NCBI RefSeq assembly: GCF_028682635.1
Contig: NZ_JANHLK010000005.1
Span: 1 to 64,000 of the forward strand
Length of the DNA: 64,000 nucleotides
Reading direction: 5' to 3'
DNA from: Pseudomonas putida
GTDB taxonomy: Bacteria > Pseudomonadota > Gammaproteobacteria > Pseudomonadales > Pseudomonadaceae
Under the pieces are notes generated by a model. It ran no database searches and was not told the origin of the DNA. It saw nothing but the letters and a program-made list of their open reading frames with translations. This document shows, one piece after another, positions 37,693 to 47,963 of this stretch. The position numbers and the translations under genes are program-made. How positions within the stretch are numbered: position 1 is the first letter of the stretch; each line of letters begins with the position of its first letter.

Positions 37693-38457
37693 TCACAACT
37701 GATCCATGATCGGCGGGCTGCTGCGTACCATGCGTTTGCCAATCGCCAACCGGGTCCGGTCGGTCGTTTTCGACAGCGGCCAGAGGGTTGCCATGAGCGT
37801 TCCCGGCAACGGGATATCCACAGGCCGGTTCTTCATTTCGTGGAAAATGTGCTGGGCAGCTTTCCCCGTTGGCCAGGCGTTTTTCGATGTCAGTGAGGTC
37901 TCGACGAAGCCGGGGCTGACCACCGTGACTTCGATCCCTTCCGGTGCCAGGTCAATGCGCAGGGATTCGAACAGGTGACGCATCCCGGCTTTCGAGGCGC
38001 CATAGGCCTCTGCGCGGGGCAGTGGCAGGTAAGTCACCGAACTGGCCAGGCCTACCAGGTGCGGCGCCGTGCCAGCGCGCAGCAGTGGCAGCGCCGCTTC
38101 GATGCAGTAGCTGCTGGCGAGCAGGTTGGTGCGCACCACATGCTCGATGATCGAGGCGTCGAACTGCTTGGCATCCACGTATTCGCAGGTGCCGGCGTTG
38201 AGGATCACGGTGTCCAGATATCCCCAGTCCTGGGCAATCTGCTCGCCGATTTCACGTACCGTCTGGCTGTTGGTCAAGTCGCCAGCCACCACCAATACCT
38301 GCCCGGGATAGCGCAGGGACAGGACTCTCAGCGGCGCCAGCGAGCGGGAGCTGACGGCCAGGTGGGCGCCGGTCTTGAGTATTTCTTCGGCCAGCGCGGC
38401 GCCAATGCCGCTGCTCGCACCGGTCAACCAGTATCGACGTGGAGGTGTAAGGCTCAT
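37693..38457 (-). CDS. Short-chain dehydrogenase/reductase
   Basis: This is a classical SDR of 254 residues. The cofactor motif TGASSGIGAALAEE, the NAG motif (LNAGTCEY), a catalytic serine (SSVTYLP) and the YGASK active site are all present, so it should be an active NAD(P)H oxidoreductase of unknown substrate. ATG 38457 follows an excellent AAGGAGAACGGG site. It lies downstream of phrB in the same direction and overlaps a small ORF that could couple its translation. Confidence 0.88.
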   Translation of the reverse strand: MSLTPPRRYWLTGASSGIGAALAEEILKTGAHLAVSSRSLAPLRVLSLRYPGQVLVVAGDLTNSQTVREIGEQIAQDWGYLDTVILNAGTCEYVDAKQFDASIIEHVVRTNLLASSYCIEAALPLLRAGTAPHLVGLASSVTYLPLPRAEAYGASKAGMRHLFESLRIDLAPEGIEVTVVSPGFVETSLTSKNAWPTGKAAQHIFHEMKNRPVDIPLPGTLMATLWPLSKTTDRTRLAIGKRMVRSSPPIMDQL

Positions 38458-38537
38458 CCCGTTCTCCTTTGCAGCCAGGCAATCGCCCGGCCCCATACCG
38501 GTAGATGTTCGTATTGGCGCAGCATTCGGCTATTCAT
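38454..38537 (-). CDS. Possible 27-residue small protein between phrB and the SDR
   Basis: This short frame begins with ATG 38537 inside the last codons of phrB (ATGAATAG overlap), has GGGAG six bases upstream, and ends in a TGA that overlaps the ATG of the SDR. It encodes MNSRMLRQYEHLPVWGRA followed by a basic end. The tight junctions at both ends suggest translational coupling. It could be a real small protein or merely a coupling leader; no family is recognised. Confidence 0.35.
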   Translation of the reverse strand: MNSRMLRQYEHLPVWGRAIAWLQRRTG

Positions 38538-39975
38538 GGTGGCTCCCGGCAGTTTGCCGCGACGGCAGGTTCTTGAACGCGGCCAAGGCGCGAGCACGGG
38601 AGGTGTTCAAGTCGACGATCGGAGCAGGATAACCGGTCACACCGAACAGTCCGCCAAGTTGCGCCGGGTTGTGCACAGCCTTGTTATCGAGCTCCGACAA
38701 CTGGGGTAGCCAGTGCTTGATGAACCGGCCATCGGCGTCGAATTTTAGCGACTGGCTCAGCGGGTTGAAAATCCGGAAGTAAGGCGCCGAGTCGGTGCCG
38801 GTGGACGAACTCCACTGCCAGCCGCCGTTGTTCGCTGCCAGGTCGCCATCGATCAGGTGGCGCATGAAAAAACGTTCGCCCTCGCGCCAGTCGATCAACA
38901 GGTTCTTGGTCAGGAACATCGCCACCACCATACGCAGGCGATTGTGCATCCAGCCGGTTTCCAGCAATTGGCGCATGGCCGCGTCGATGATCGGAAAGCC
39001 GGTACGGCCTTGCTGCCAGGCGGCGAGCTCCTCGGGAGCATTGCGCCACGCCAAGGCTTCGGTTTCCGGGCGAAAGGCACGGTGACGGGAGACCCGCGGG
39101 TAGCCCACCAGAATGTGTTTGTAGAACTCGCGCCACAGCAGTTCATTGATCCAGGTGACGGCGCCGACCTTGCCGCTTTCGAGCTCGCCTTGATTGCTTT
39201 GCAGCGCGGCATGCAGGCACTGGCGGGGCGAAATCACCCCGGCGGCCAGATAGGCCGAGAGTTGGCTGGTGCCGGGTTTTGCCGGGAAGTCGCGCTCGCT
39301 CTGGTAGTAGTCGATCTGCACCTCGGCAAAGCTGTCGAGACGGCGCCGGGCTTCGTCTTCACCGGCCGGCCACAGGGCGCGCAGGCGGTCGGGGGGCACG
39401 TCGAAGCCTTCGACCTGCGTCGCGATGGCGTCGCTGGCTATATTCAGCGGCGCTTGCGCCACCGGTGCAGGTACCCGGCCCGGCAGCGAGTGACGCAGCC
39501 GTTCATGACAGACCTTGCGGAACTGACTGAAGACCTGAAAGTAAGTACCGGTTTTGCTCAGCACACTGCCGGGCTTGAACAGCAACTGATCGAGGTAGCG
39601 GCGGACCTCGATGCCTTCGGTCTTCAGGGCCCGGGCCACCGCGGCATCGCGACGGGTTTCATGGATGCCGTATTCCTCGTTGAGATGCACCGTGTCGATC
39701 TGCAATTGCCGGCACAGCTCGAGCAGCACGGTCGGAGCGTCATCCCAGCGGGGAGCATTGCGGATCAGCAGGGGAATGTTCAACTGGCCCAACACACGAC
39801 TCAACGCCTGCAGGTTGCGCAGCCAGAAGTCCACTTTGCAGGCGGCGTCGTCATGTTCACGCCATTGCTGCGGACTCAGCAAAAACACCGCCACAGTCGG
39901 GCCACGGGTTGCCGCGGCCGCGAGGGCGGTGTTGTCATGCACGCGCAGGTCGCTGCGCAGCCAGATCAATTGCAT
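38530..39975 (-). CDS. phrB: Deoxyribodipyrimidine photolyase
   Basis: This is a class I CPD photolyase, which repairs UV-made cyclobutane dimers using light, FAD and an antenna chromophore. The 481-residue protein starts LIWLRSDLRVHDN (Rossmann antenna domain) and has the FAD-domain landmarks TWINELLWREFYKHIL and GWMHNRLRMVVAMFLTKNLL, then SSTGTDSAPYFRIFNPLSQ. It is preceded by the MerR gene and followed by the small ORF and the SDR. Confidence 0.95.
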   Translation of the reverse strand: MQLIWLRSDLRVHDNTALAAAATRGPTVAVFLLSPQQWREHDDAACKVDFWLRNLQALSRVLGQLNIPLLIRNAPRWDDAPTVLLELCRQLQIDTVHLNEEYGIHETRRDAAVARALKTEGIEVRRYLDQLLFKPGSVLSKTGTYFQVFSQFRKVCHERLRHSLPGRVPAPVAQAPLNIASDAIATQVEGFDVPPDRLRALWPAGEDEARRRLDSFAEVQIDYYQSERDFPAKPGTSQLSAYLAAGVISPRQCLHAALQSNQGELESGKVGAVTWINELLWREFYKHILVGYPRVSRHRAFRPETEALAWRNAPEELAAWQQGRTGFPIIDAAMRQLLETGWMHNRLRMVVAMFLTKNLLIDWREGERFFMRHLIDGDLAANNGGWQWSSSTGTDSAPYFRIFNPLSQSLKFDADGRFIKHWLPQLSELDNKAVHNPAQLGGLFGVTGYPAPIVDLNTSRARALAAFKNLPSRQTAGSHHE

Positions 39976-40006
39976 GTGGGTGTCCGCTCGAACCGTTGGA
40001 ATGCCA

Positions 40007-40948
40007 TTAAACGAGCCCGCATTGAACCAGTACCTGGTGCGCCGCCAACGGATTGTCGGCCAGGTACAGATCAGCGATCCCTGACGTTATTGCGGACAAC
40101 TCGGTGTTGTGAATGCACACCGTGGGTCCGGCGATCATTTTTGGGCAACTGGCGCCATTTAAAAGTTTCACCACCTGTGAAAGGTTTATCGCTTTGCTGG
40201 AATACAGCAAGACGCCCCGTGGTTGCAGTAGATCGACAGCCATTGCCAGTTCGCTGGCCGGGAGTGGCCAGTCAAACACTTGCACCGGGCAATCGGCGCT
40301 GCTGATCAACCACGCGGTGAGCCACAGGTGAGGTTCAAGTGGCAGGTCCGAGTGGTTGATCAACAGCAGTGGCGCGCTGTGTAACTGACGATTGTCATGG
40401 TAGATGCGCGCGCCAAACTTGCTACGCAGCCAGGAGTAAAAAAATACCCGTTCCATCTGCGTGCCGAACTGCCCTTGCCAGCGCTGTTCAAGTTCCGCCA
40501 GCAGGGGCAGGAGCAACTGCTCGCACAGGGTGCGTGGCGGGTAGAGCGCCATGGCCTGGTTGACGGTGTCGTCCAGGGTCCGTTCGCTCAGCTGCGAGAC
40601 GGCGTGCAGCAAGGTATGGCGCAACACCTGCCAATCGTTTTCAACGAACCCGCTGAAGGCCTGTGGGGTGTCGAGCAATTGCTTGACCTGGCTGACGGCC
40701 ACGCCGCGGTTGATCCAGGTGAGGATCGCCAAAATGCGCTGTACATGTTCAGCCGAGAACAGCCGGTGCCCCTTGGGTGTGCGTTGCGGCACGATCAGGC
40801 CATAGCGACGTTCCCAGGCTCGCAGCGTCACGGCGTTCACCCCGGTCTGCCGGGCGACTTCGCGGATCGGCAGCCAGCCTTCGTCCAGGGCCTTCTTGAA
40901 GTCGGCACCGAGGTCTTCGCTGGCGCTGCTGTCGAGTAGGGGTTTCAT
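40007..40948 (-). CDS. MerR-family regulator, LitR/CarH-like without cobalamin motifs
   Basis: This 313-residue regulator has an N-terminal MerR winged helix (residues 25-93, with TLRAWERRYGLIVPQRTPKG) and a C-terminal part shaped like the CarH/LitR photosensor region. W157 and E166-R167 resemble the CarH W-x9-EH motif, but the histidine is absent, and no DxHxxG-type B12 motif is seen in the last domain. From memory, P. putida has such non-B12 LitR proteins controlling light-induced genes. The start overlaps the upstream stop (TGATG). It probably binds the TGTACA boxes at 41930 and 43119; this is inference. Confidence 0.85.
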   Translation of the reverse strand: MKPLLDSSASEDLGADFKKALDEGWLPIREVARQTGVNAVTLRAWERRYGLIVPQRTPKGHRLFSAEHVQRILAILTWINRGVAVSQVKQLLDTPQAFSGFVENDWQVLRHTLLHAVSQLSERTLDDTVNQAMALYPPRTLCEQLLLPLLAELEQRWQGQFGTQMERVFFYSWLRSKFGARIYHDNRQLHSAPLLLINHSDLPLEPHLWLTAWLISSADCPVQVFDWPLPASELAMAVDLLQPRGVLLYSSKAINLSQVVKLLNGASCPKMIAGPTVCIHNTELSAITSGIADLYLADNPLAAHQVLVQCGLV

Positions 40949-41907
40949 CAGATGGCGTTTCGCAAGCTGAGATTTTCCGGATGGGGTTGCAGGTACACCT
41001 GCTGGTCGATGTACGGGTCCGGGTGTTGGCGAAAGTGATGCTTGAGCAACGTCAGCGGCACCACCAGCGGCACGATGCCTTGGCGGTATTGACCGATGAG
41101 GTGTTGCATTTCCTGCTTGTCCTCGGCGCTGAGGTTTTTTTTCAGGTAACCGCTCAGGTGATGCAACACATTGGTGTGGGTGCGGCGGGTGGCACATTTC
41201 TTCAAGGCGGCCATCAGCTGGCTGAAGTAGCGCGGCCCGAGTTCCTGCGGGTCGGTCTGGCCCATGTTGCCCAGCAGATTGCCGAGGATTTTGTATTGCA
41301 TCGGGTTGTGGGCCATCAGCAGGTATTTGTAGCGTGAGTGAAATGTTGTCAGGCCGCGGCGGCTCAGGCCCTCCTGTAACAATTGTTGCCAGGCGCTGTA
41401 GGCGAATACGCGGGTGAGAAAGTTTTCGCGCAGCACCGGGTCGTTGAGCCGACCGTCCTCTTCCACCGGCAGATCCGCTTGCAGGGCGCAGAACGCCCGG
41501 GCGTAGATGCCCCGGCCACCACCAGTCACCGGGGCGCCGTTGGCGTGGTAGACCTTGACCCGCTCCAGGCCGCAGGAAGGGGATTGCTGCATGAAGATGT
41601 AACCGCAGATATCGCCTAGCTCCGCCGCCATATGGCGGCCATAGTCCGCCAGCGGCTGGGTGACATCGAGGTTGCGATCGACCGTGCCGACGGCCTGGGG
41701 AGCCTGAGCATCGCCCACCAGCCGGATGGGCTGGCGTGGAATGCCCAGGCCGATGGCGACTTCCGGGCAGATGGGGACAAAATCGAAGTATTCGCCGAGG
41801 ACTTGGCGGCACAGCTGTGATGCCTTGTGGCCGCCGTTGTAGCGCACGTCAAAACCCATCAGGCAGGCGCTGATGGCAATTTTTGGTTTGGCGGGGGGCA
41901 GGGGCAT
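40948..41907 (-). CDS. DUF523-DUF1722 fusion protein (YbgA-like, TudS-like domain)
   Basis: This 319-residue protein joins an N-terminal DUF523 domain (about 1-155) to a C-terminal DUF1722/YbgA domain. DUF523 includes 2-thiouracil desulfurase (TudS), an iron-sulphur enzyme; the three expected cysteines are seen in SACLMG, PICPEV and SPSCGL. E. coli ybgA lies next to phr, and the same association appears here. The gene leads the operon with the MerR regulator and phrB, and its promoter carries paired TGTACA boxes. Its role in light or UV response is not known. Confidence 0.88.
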   Translation of the reverse strand: MPLPPAKPKIAISACLMGFDVRYNGGHKASQLCRQVLGEYFDFVPICPEVAIGLGIPRQPIRLVGDAQAPQAVGTVDRNLDVTQPLADYGRHMAAELGDICGYIFMQQSPSCGLERVKVYHANGAPVTGGGRGIYARAFCALQADLPVEEDGRLNDPVLRENFLTRVFAYSAWQQLLQEGLSRRGLTTFHSRYKYLLMAHNPMQYKILGNLLGNMGQTDPQELGPRYFSQLMAALKKCATRRTHTNVLHHLSGYLKKNLSAEDKQEMQHLIGQYRQGIVPLVVPLTLLKHHFRQHPDPYIDQQVYLQPHPENLSLRNAI

Positions 41908-41929
41908 CGAGTACCTCGGAATCTAAACC

Positions 41930-42003
41930 TGTACAGAGCTAAAAGGCTGTACAACATAGGTTCATCATAGATTCAAAGGTGTACAAGTCAAATTTCTTGT
42001 ATA
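41930..42003 (-). promoter_or_regulatory. Two TGTACA-N12-TGTACA operators at the DUF523-merR-phrB promoter
   Basis: TGTACA occurs at 41930 and 41948, then TGTACA at 41980 and TGTATA at 41998: two pairs, each with an exact 12-base spacer, 50 bases apart. A minus-strand promoter TTGACT (41986-41991), N16, TATGAT (41964-41969) lies between, so one pair covers the -35 and the other the start of transcription. The layout fits a MerR/LitR repressor operator. Confidence 0.65.
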
Positions 42004-42025
42004 GGTATTTGCGTGGCTTGTCTCA

Positions 42026-42101
42026 GCGACGTTGCCAGCGATCCAGGTACGGCGGTGTTCAGCACACCACGTTATCGTTCATCGCTGGCAAGCCAGTGTC
42101 G
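42026..42101. repeat. Degenerate REP-like inverted repeat
   Basis: GTTGCCAGCGATCCAG on the left and TCATCGCTGGCAAGCCAG on the right resemble the CCAGCGATGG-type REP arms, but with many mismatches. It lies between the operator region and the stop of the FAD protein gene. Confidence 0.4.
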
Positions 42102-42111
42102 CGGTGTTGCG

Positions 42112-43173
<1,062 letters not shown>

Positions 43174-43296
43174 TCAGCGTTCTCGTTCTGACAGCTTGGC
43201 CTATTGTTAAACACAGAGCCTGCCCGATACCAAAAGATCCCTTGCTTATAAAAATAGACTAGTGATCAGGGTAAAACGCCACGCGAGGAAGAAGTC

Positions 43297-44199
43297 ATGC
43301 ACATATTGCTGACCGGCGGTACTGGTTTGATAGGACGTCAGCTCTGCCGACACTGGTTGAGCCAGGGACACCGCCTTACCGTCTGGAGTCGGACCCCTGC
43401 AAAAGTCGCGAAAATCTGCGGTGCCCAGGTGCGTGGTATCGCACGGCTTGAAGAGCTCGGGCAAGAGCCGGTGGACGCCATCGTCAATCTGGCCGGCGCG
43501 CCGATTGCCGATCGCCCGTGGACCCACAAGCGCAAGGCCCTGTTGTGGAGTAGCCGCATCACCCTGACTGAAACCCTGCTCGCCTGGCTCGAAAGCCGTG
43601 AACAGAAACCGCAGGTATTGATTTCGGGGTCCGCGGTCGGCTGGTACGGCGATGGGGGTGAGCGTGAACTGAGCGAGGATTCGCCGCCGGTCATCGATGA
43701 CTTCGCCAGCCAGTTATGCATCGCCTGGGAGGAAACCGCCCAGCGTGCCGAGGGTTTGGGCATTCGCGTGATCTTCATTCGCACCGGGCTGGTGTTGTCG
43801 GCGGACGGCGGCTTTTTGTCGCGCCTGTTGCTGCCCTTCAAACTGGGGCTGGGCGGGCCTATCGGCAGCGGCCGGCAGTGGATGCCGTGGATTCATATCA
43901 ACGACCAAATCGCCCTGATTGATTTTCTTCTGCATCGGCAAAGCGCCAGTGGTCCTTATAATGCCTGTGCGCCGAACCCGGTGCGCAATCGCGAGTTTGC
44001 CAAGACATTGGGCAGCGTGCTGAATCGCCCGTCGTTCATGCCCTTGCCAACCCTGGTGTTGAAGGTGTGCCTGGGCGAGTTGTCATTGCTTTTGCTGGGC
44101 GGCCAGAAGGCCGTACCGGCTCGCTTGCTGGAAGCGGGTTTCACTTTCCAGTTCACTGATTTGCGCGCGGCCCTGGACGATTTATCCAGCCGCCTTTGA
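43297..44199 (+). CDS. TIGR01777 family epimerase/SDR (YfcH-like)
   Basis: This extended SDR of 300 residues has [19 protein letters not shown] at the start and [14 protein letters not shown], the typical YxxxG-type signature of TIGR01777 proteins. The C-terminal DUF1731 region ([21 protein letters not shown]) is present. A GAGGAAG ribosome site precedes ATG 43297. It shares a divergent promoter region with the FAD protein and is followed after 13 bases by hemH, so the two are probably cotranscribed. Substrate unknown. Confidence 0.9.
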   Translation: MHILLTGGTGLIGRQLCRHWLSQGHRLTVWSRTPAKVAKICGAQVRGIARLEELGQEPVDAIVNLAGAPIADRPWTHKRKALLWSSRITLTETLLAWLESREQKPQVLISGSAVGWYGDGGERELSEDSPPVIDDFASQLCIAWEETAQRAEGLGIRVIFIRTGLVLSADGGFLSRLLLPFKLGLGGPIGSGRQWMPWIHINDQIALIDFLLHRQSASGPYNACAPNPVRNREFAKTLGSVLNRPSFMPLPTLVLKVCLGELSLLLLGGQKAVPARLLEAGFTFQFTDLRAALDDLSSRL

Positions 44200-44212
44200 A
44201 ATAGGACGTTGC

Positions 44213-45238
44213 ATGACCGATCACCCGTTGCTTCTGGTCAACCTGGGCTCACCGGCCTCCACTTCGGTGGCGGACGTGCGCCGCTACCTCAATCAGTTTC
44301 TGATGGACCCGTACGTCATCGACCTGCCATGGCCGCTGCGGCGCTTGCTGGTGTCGCTGATCCTGATCAAGCGTCCCGAGCAGTCGGCGCATGCCTACGC
44401 GTCGATCTGGTGGGACGAGGGTTCGCCGCTGGTGGTGCTCAGCCGTCGCCTGCAACAGGCAATGACTACGCAGTGGCACCATGGCCCGGTGGAGTTGGCG
44501 ATGCGTTACGGTGAGCCGTCGATCGAGTCGGCACTGGTGCGCCTGGCAGCCCAAGGGCATAAGCGGATCACCCTGGCACCGCTTTATCCACAGTTCGCCG
44601 ACAGCACCACCACCACGGTGATCGAGGAAGCCAAGCGCGTGCTGCGTGAGAAAAACCTCGACGTGCAACTGTCGGTGCTCCAGCCGTTCTACGATCAACC
44701 GGAATACCTCGATGCCCTGGTGGCCAGCGCCAAGCCGTATTTGCTGCAGGATTACGATCACCTGCTGTTGAGTTTCCACGGTTTACCGGAGCGGCACCTG
44801 ACCAAGATCGACCCTACCGGTCACCATTGCTTGCGAGGCGAGAATTGCTGCCTGAACGCTTCGCCAGCAGTATTGATGACCTGCTACCGCGCCCAATGCC
44901 TGCGCACGGCATCCGAGTTCGCCAAGCGCCTGGGGTTGCCGGATGGCAAATGGTCGGTGTCGTTCCAGTCGCGCCTGGGGCGAGCCAAATGGATCGAGCC
45001 CTACACCGAAGCGCGCCTGGACGAGCTCGGCAAAAGCGGCGTGAAGAAAGTGCTGGTGATGTGCCCGGCCTTCGTGGCCGATTGCATCGAGACCCTGGAA
45101 GAGATCGGCGATCGCGGGCTGGAGCAGTTCCGCGAAGCGGGGGGAGAGGAGTTGGTGCTGGTGCCGTGCCTCAACGATGACCCGCAGTGGGCGAAGGCGT
45201 TGAGTGCGTTGTGCGAGCGGGCACCGTTGGTGCTTTAA
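44213..45238 (+). CDS. hemH: Ferrochelatase
   Basis: This terminal enzyme of haem synthesis inserts ferrous iron into protoporphyrin IX. The 341-residue protein has [10 protein letters not shown] at the start, the catalytic His in [12 protein letters not shown], and [20 protein letters not shown] with the acidic metal path EEIGDRG near the end. Cysteines in [11 protein letters not shown] may hold an iron-sulphur cluster as in some bacteria. It lies in the presumed light-responsive cluster, where photosensitising protoporphyrin would need control. Confidence 0.95.
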   Translation: MTDHPLLLVNLGSPASTSVADVRRYLNQFLMDPYVIDLPWPLRRLLVSLILIKRPEQSAHAYASIWWDEGSPLVVLSRRLQQAMTTQWHHGPVELAMRYGEPSIESALVRLAAQGHKRITLAPLYPQFADSTTTTVIEEAKRVLREKNLDVQLSVLQPFYDQPEYLDALVASAKPYLLQDYDHLLLSFHGLPERHLTKIDPTGHHCLRGENCCLNASPAVLMTCYRAQCLRTASEFAKRLGLPDGKWSVSFQSRLGRAKWIEPYTEARLDELGKSGVKKVLVMCPAFVADCIETLEEIGDRGLEQFREAGGEELVLVPCLNDDPQWAKALSALCERAPLVL

Positions 45239-45243
45239 AAGCA

Positions 45244-45297
45244 TCCATCGCCAGCAAGCCACGCTCTTGTAGGAGCGTGGCTTGCCCGCGATGGCGT
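45244..45297. repeat. Compact REP hairpin
   Basis: CCATCGCCAGCAAGCCACGC and GCGTGGCTTGCCCGCGATGG pair around a short loop TCTTGTAGGA. It lies between the convergent hemH and uraA genes and probably ends both transcripts. Confidence 0.75.
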
Positions 45298-45310
45298 CCT
45301 CAAGGCTGCC

Positions 45311-46585
45311 TTAGATCAGCGGCTCATCCGCCTTCTTGTGCTTCCAGCTGTCATTGCCCGGCAGGATCAGGTTCAGCGCAATCGCCACCACCGCGCACAG
45401 CGCGATACCTTTGAGGCCGAAGTCGTCCGGGCCTGTGCCCGTACCGACCAGTACGCCGCCAATACCGAACACCAGGGTCACCGAGACGATCACCAGGTTG
45501 CGCGCTTCGCCCAGGTCGATCTTGTGGCGAATCAGCGTGTTCATCCCCACGGCCGCAATCGAGCCGAACAACAGGCAGAGAATCCCGCCCATCACCGGCA
45601 CCGGAATGCTTTGCAGCAGCGCACCGAATTTGCCGATGAACGCCAGGCTGATGGCGAAGATCGCTGCCCAGGTCATGATTTTCGGGTTGTAGTTCTTGGT
45701 CAGCATCACCGCGCCGGTGACTTCGGCGTAGGTGGTGTTGGGTGGACCGCCGAACAGGCCCGCGGCAGTGGTGGCAATGCCGTCGCCCAGCAGGGTGCGG
45801 TGCAGGCCAGGCTTTTTCAGGTAGTCGCGACCGGTCACGCTACCCACGGCGATCACGCCGCCGATGTGCTCGATGGCCGGGGCCAGGGCCACCGGAACGA
45901 TGAACAGGATCGCCTGCCAGTTGAATTCCGGAGCGGTGAAGTGCGGAATGGCGAACCAGGGGGCCGCCGCAATCTTCGCGGTGTCGACCACGCCAAAGTA
46001 GAACGCCATGCCAAAGCCCACCAGCACGCCGGAGATGATCGGCACCAGGCGGAAAATGCCTTTGCCGAACACCGCGACGATCAGGGTGGTCAGCAAGGCT
46101 GGCATCGAGATCAGCATTGCCGTCTGGTAATGAATCAGTTCACTGCCGTCACCGGCCTTGCCCATCGCCATGTTGGCGGCGATCGGCGCCATGGCCAGGC
46201 CAATGGAGATGATCACCGGACCAATCACCACCGGCGGCAGCAGGCGGTCGATGAAGCCGGTGCCTTTGATTTTCACGGCCAGGCCGAGGAAGGTATAGAC
46301 AAAACCGGCTGCCATCACGCCGCCCATGGTCGCGGCGAGGCCGAACTGGCCCTTGGCGAGAATGATCGGGGTGATGAAGGCGAAGCTCGACGCCAGGAAT
46401 ACCGGCACCTGGCGCCCGGTGACGACCTGGAACAGAATTGTCCCCAGGCCTGCGGTAAACAGTGCCACATTGGGGTCGAGCCCCGTGATCAGCGGCATCA
46501 ACACCAGGGCGCCGAAGGCCACGAACAGCATCTGGGCGCCAGACAGCACCGTGCGCCAGAGCGGATCGTTGAACTCTTGCTGCAT
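45311..46585 (-). CDS. uraA: Uracil permease, NCS2 family
   Basis: This uracil:proton symporter of the inner membrane has 424 residues and about fourteen membrane segments. Family motifs include LASSFAFITPIILAKGQFG and the substrate region FGGPPNTTYAEVTGAVMLT with its conserved glutamates (APAIEHIGGVIAVG). The start at 46585 lies two bases after the upp stop, giving an upp-uraA operon for uracil salvage. A longer frame that enters upp is a shadow. Confidence 0.94.
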   Translation of the reverse strand: MQQEFNDPLWRTVLSGAQMLFVAFGALVLMPLITGLDPNVALFTAGLGTILFQVVTGRQVPVFLASSFAFITPIILAKGQFGLAATMGGVMAAGFVYTFLGLAVKIKGTGFIDRLLPPVVIGPVIISIGLAMAPIAANMAMGKAGDGSELIHYQTAMLISMPALLTTLIVAVFGKGIFRLVPIISGVLVGFGMAFYFGVVDTAKIAAAPWFAIPHFTAPEFNWQAILFIVPVALAPAIEHIGGVIAVGSVTGRDYLKKPGLHRTLLGDGIATTAAGLFGGPPNTTYAEVTGAVMLTKNYNPKIMTWAAIFAISLAFIGKFGALLQSIPVPVMGGILCLLFGSIAAVGMNTLIRHKIDLGEARNLVIVSVTLVFGIGGVLVGTGTGPDDFGLKGIALCAVVAIALNLILPGNDSWKHKKADEPLI

Positions 46586-46587
46586 GC

Positions 46588-47226
46588 TTACGCGTCCTTC
46601 TGCTTGGTGCCGAAGATCTTGTCGCCAGCATCGCCCAGGCCCGGGATGATGTAACCGTGTTCGTTGAGTTTCTGGTCGATCGAAGCGGTGTAGATGATCA
46701 CGTCCGGGTGAGCTTTCTCGACCACGGCGATACCTTCGGGTGCAGCGACCAGCACCATGGCGCGGATGTCCTTGCAGCCGGCTTTTTTCAACAGGTCGAT
46801 GGTGGCAACCATCGAGCCGCCGGTGGCGAGCATCGGGTCGATGATCATGGCCAGGCGTTCGTCGATTTCCGGCACCAGTTTCTCGAGGTAGGTGTGGGCT
46901 TCGAGGGTTTCCTCGTTGCGGGCCACGCCCACGGCGCTGACCTTGGCGCCCGGGATCAGGCTCAGCACGCCTTCGAGCATGCCGATACCGGCGCGCAGGA
47001 TCGGTACGACGGTAATCTTCTTGCCGGCGATTTTCTCCACCGACACAGTGCCGCACCAACCTTCGATGTCGTAGGTTTCCAGCGGCAGGTCCTTGGTGGC
47101 TTCATAGGTCAGCAGGGCACCGACTTCCTGAGCGAGCTCGCGGAAATTCTTGGTGCTGATGTCTGCGCGGCGCATCAGGCCGAGTTTGTGGCGGATCAGC
47201 GGGTGGCGGATCTCGAGGATGGGCAT
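46588..47226 (-). CDS. upp: Uracil phosphoribosyltransferase
   Basis: This enzyme makes UMP from uracil and PRPP. It has 212 residues. The PRPP-binding motif is [20 protein letters not shown], and the uracil-binding end [17 protein letters not shown] is clear. The start at 47226 ([19 protein letters not shown]) is the family start. It is divergent from hpt; the 176-base region between them must hold both promoters, though I see no clear operator. Confidence 0.96.
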   Translation of the reverse strand: MPILEIRHPLIRHKLGLMRRADISTKNFRELAQEVGALLTYEATKDLPLETYDIEGWCGTVSVEKIAGKKITVVPILRAGIGMLEGVLSLIPGAKVSAVGVARNEETLEAHTYLEKLVPEIDERLAMIIDPMLATGGSMVATIDLLKKAGCKDIRAMVLVAAPEGIAVVEKAHPDVIIYTASIDQKLNEHGYIIPGLGDAGDKIFGTKQKDA

Positions 47227-47402
47227 GGGAAAGGCTCCGGCGGCGGGCAAAAAAACCGGCCTAGATTAATCTATCCGAGGGTGATGTCCTATAGACATAA
47301 AGTACGTTAGTCCACAAACGCTTGATCTGGCCTCGCAGGATGCGTACCTTTGCCCGCTTTTCCGCACTTAGTCCCCCCGATACCACCCCCCAGGAGAGCG
47401 CC

Positions 47403-47960
47403 ATGTCCGCTGATCTCGAGCATATCCGTCAAATCATGCGAGAGGCTGACTGCCTGTACACCGAAGCTGAAGTCGAGGCAGCCATCGCCCGCGTCGGTGC
47501 ACACATCAACGATCAACTGGCGGACAGCAACCCGGTGGTGTTCTGCGTGATGAACGGCGGCCTGATTTTCGCCGGCAAACTGCTCACCCACCTGCAATTC
47601 CCGCTGGAAGCGTCCTACCTGCACGCCACCCGCTATCGCAACGAAACCAGCGGCGGCGAGCTGTTCTGGAAAGCCAAGCCGGAAATTTCGTTCATCGACC
47701 GTGATGTGCTGATCATCGACGACATCCTCGACGAAGGTCATACCCTCGGCGCTATCATTGACTTCTGCAAGCACGCTGGCGCGCGTAAAGTGCACACCGC
47801 CGTGCTGATCGACAAGGACCACGACCGCAAGGCTCGTCCGGACCTGAAGGCCGATTTCGTCGGTTTGCCGTGCATCGACCGTTACATCTTTGGCTACGGC
47901 ATGGACTACAAAGGCTACTGGCGTAACGCCAACGGGATTTTTGCCGTTAAAGGAATGTAA
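47403..47960 (+). CDS. hpt: Hypoxanthine-guanine phosphoribosyltransferase
   Basis: This purine salvage enzyme has 185 residues. The PRPP-binding motif VLIIDDILDEGHTLGAIIDF and the catalytic-loop region FVMNGGLIFAGKLL-like stretch are present, and the C-terminus IFGYGMDYKGYWRN matches the family. ATG 47403 has a CAGGAGAG site. The neighbour upp salvages uracil, so the locus is devoted to base salvage. Confidence 0.92.
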   Translation: MSADLEHIRQIMREADCLYTEAEVEAAIARVGAHINDQLADSNPVVFCVMNGGLIFAGKLLTHLQFPLEASYLHATRYRNETSGGELFWKAKPEISFIDRDVLIIDDILDEGHTLGAIIDFCKHAGARKVHTAVLIDKDHDRKARPDLKADFVGLPCIDRYIFGYGMDYKGYWRNANGIFAVKGM

Positions 47961-47963
47961 GTA

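Noticed and set aside
40007..41812. A 601-codon frame that would fuse a long N-terminus to the MerR regulator
   Set aside because: The upstream half is a shadow of the DUF523-DUF1722 gene; the MerR domain starts just after ATG 40948, which overlaps the upstream stop.
44584..44592. Second perfect DnaA box
   Set aside because: It is inside the hemH coding sequence with no flanking boxes or AT-rich unwinding region, so it is most likely chance and does not mark an origin.
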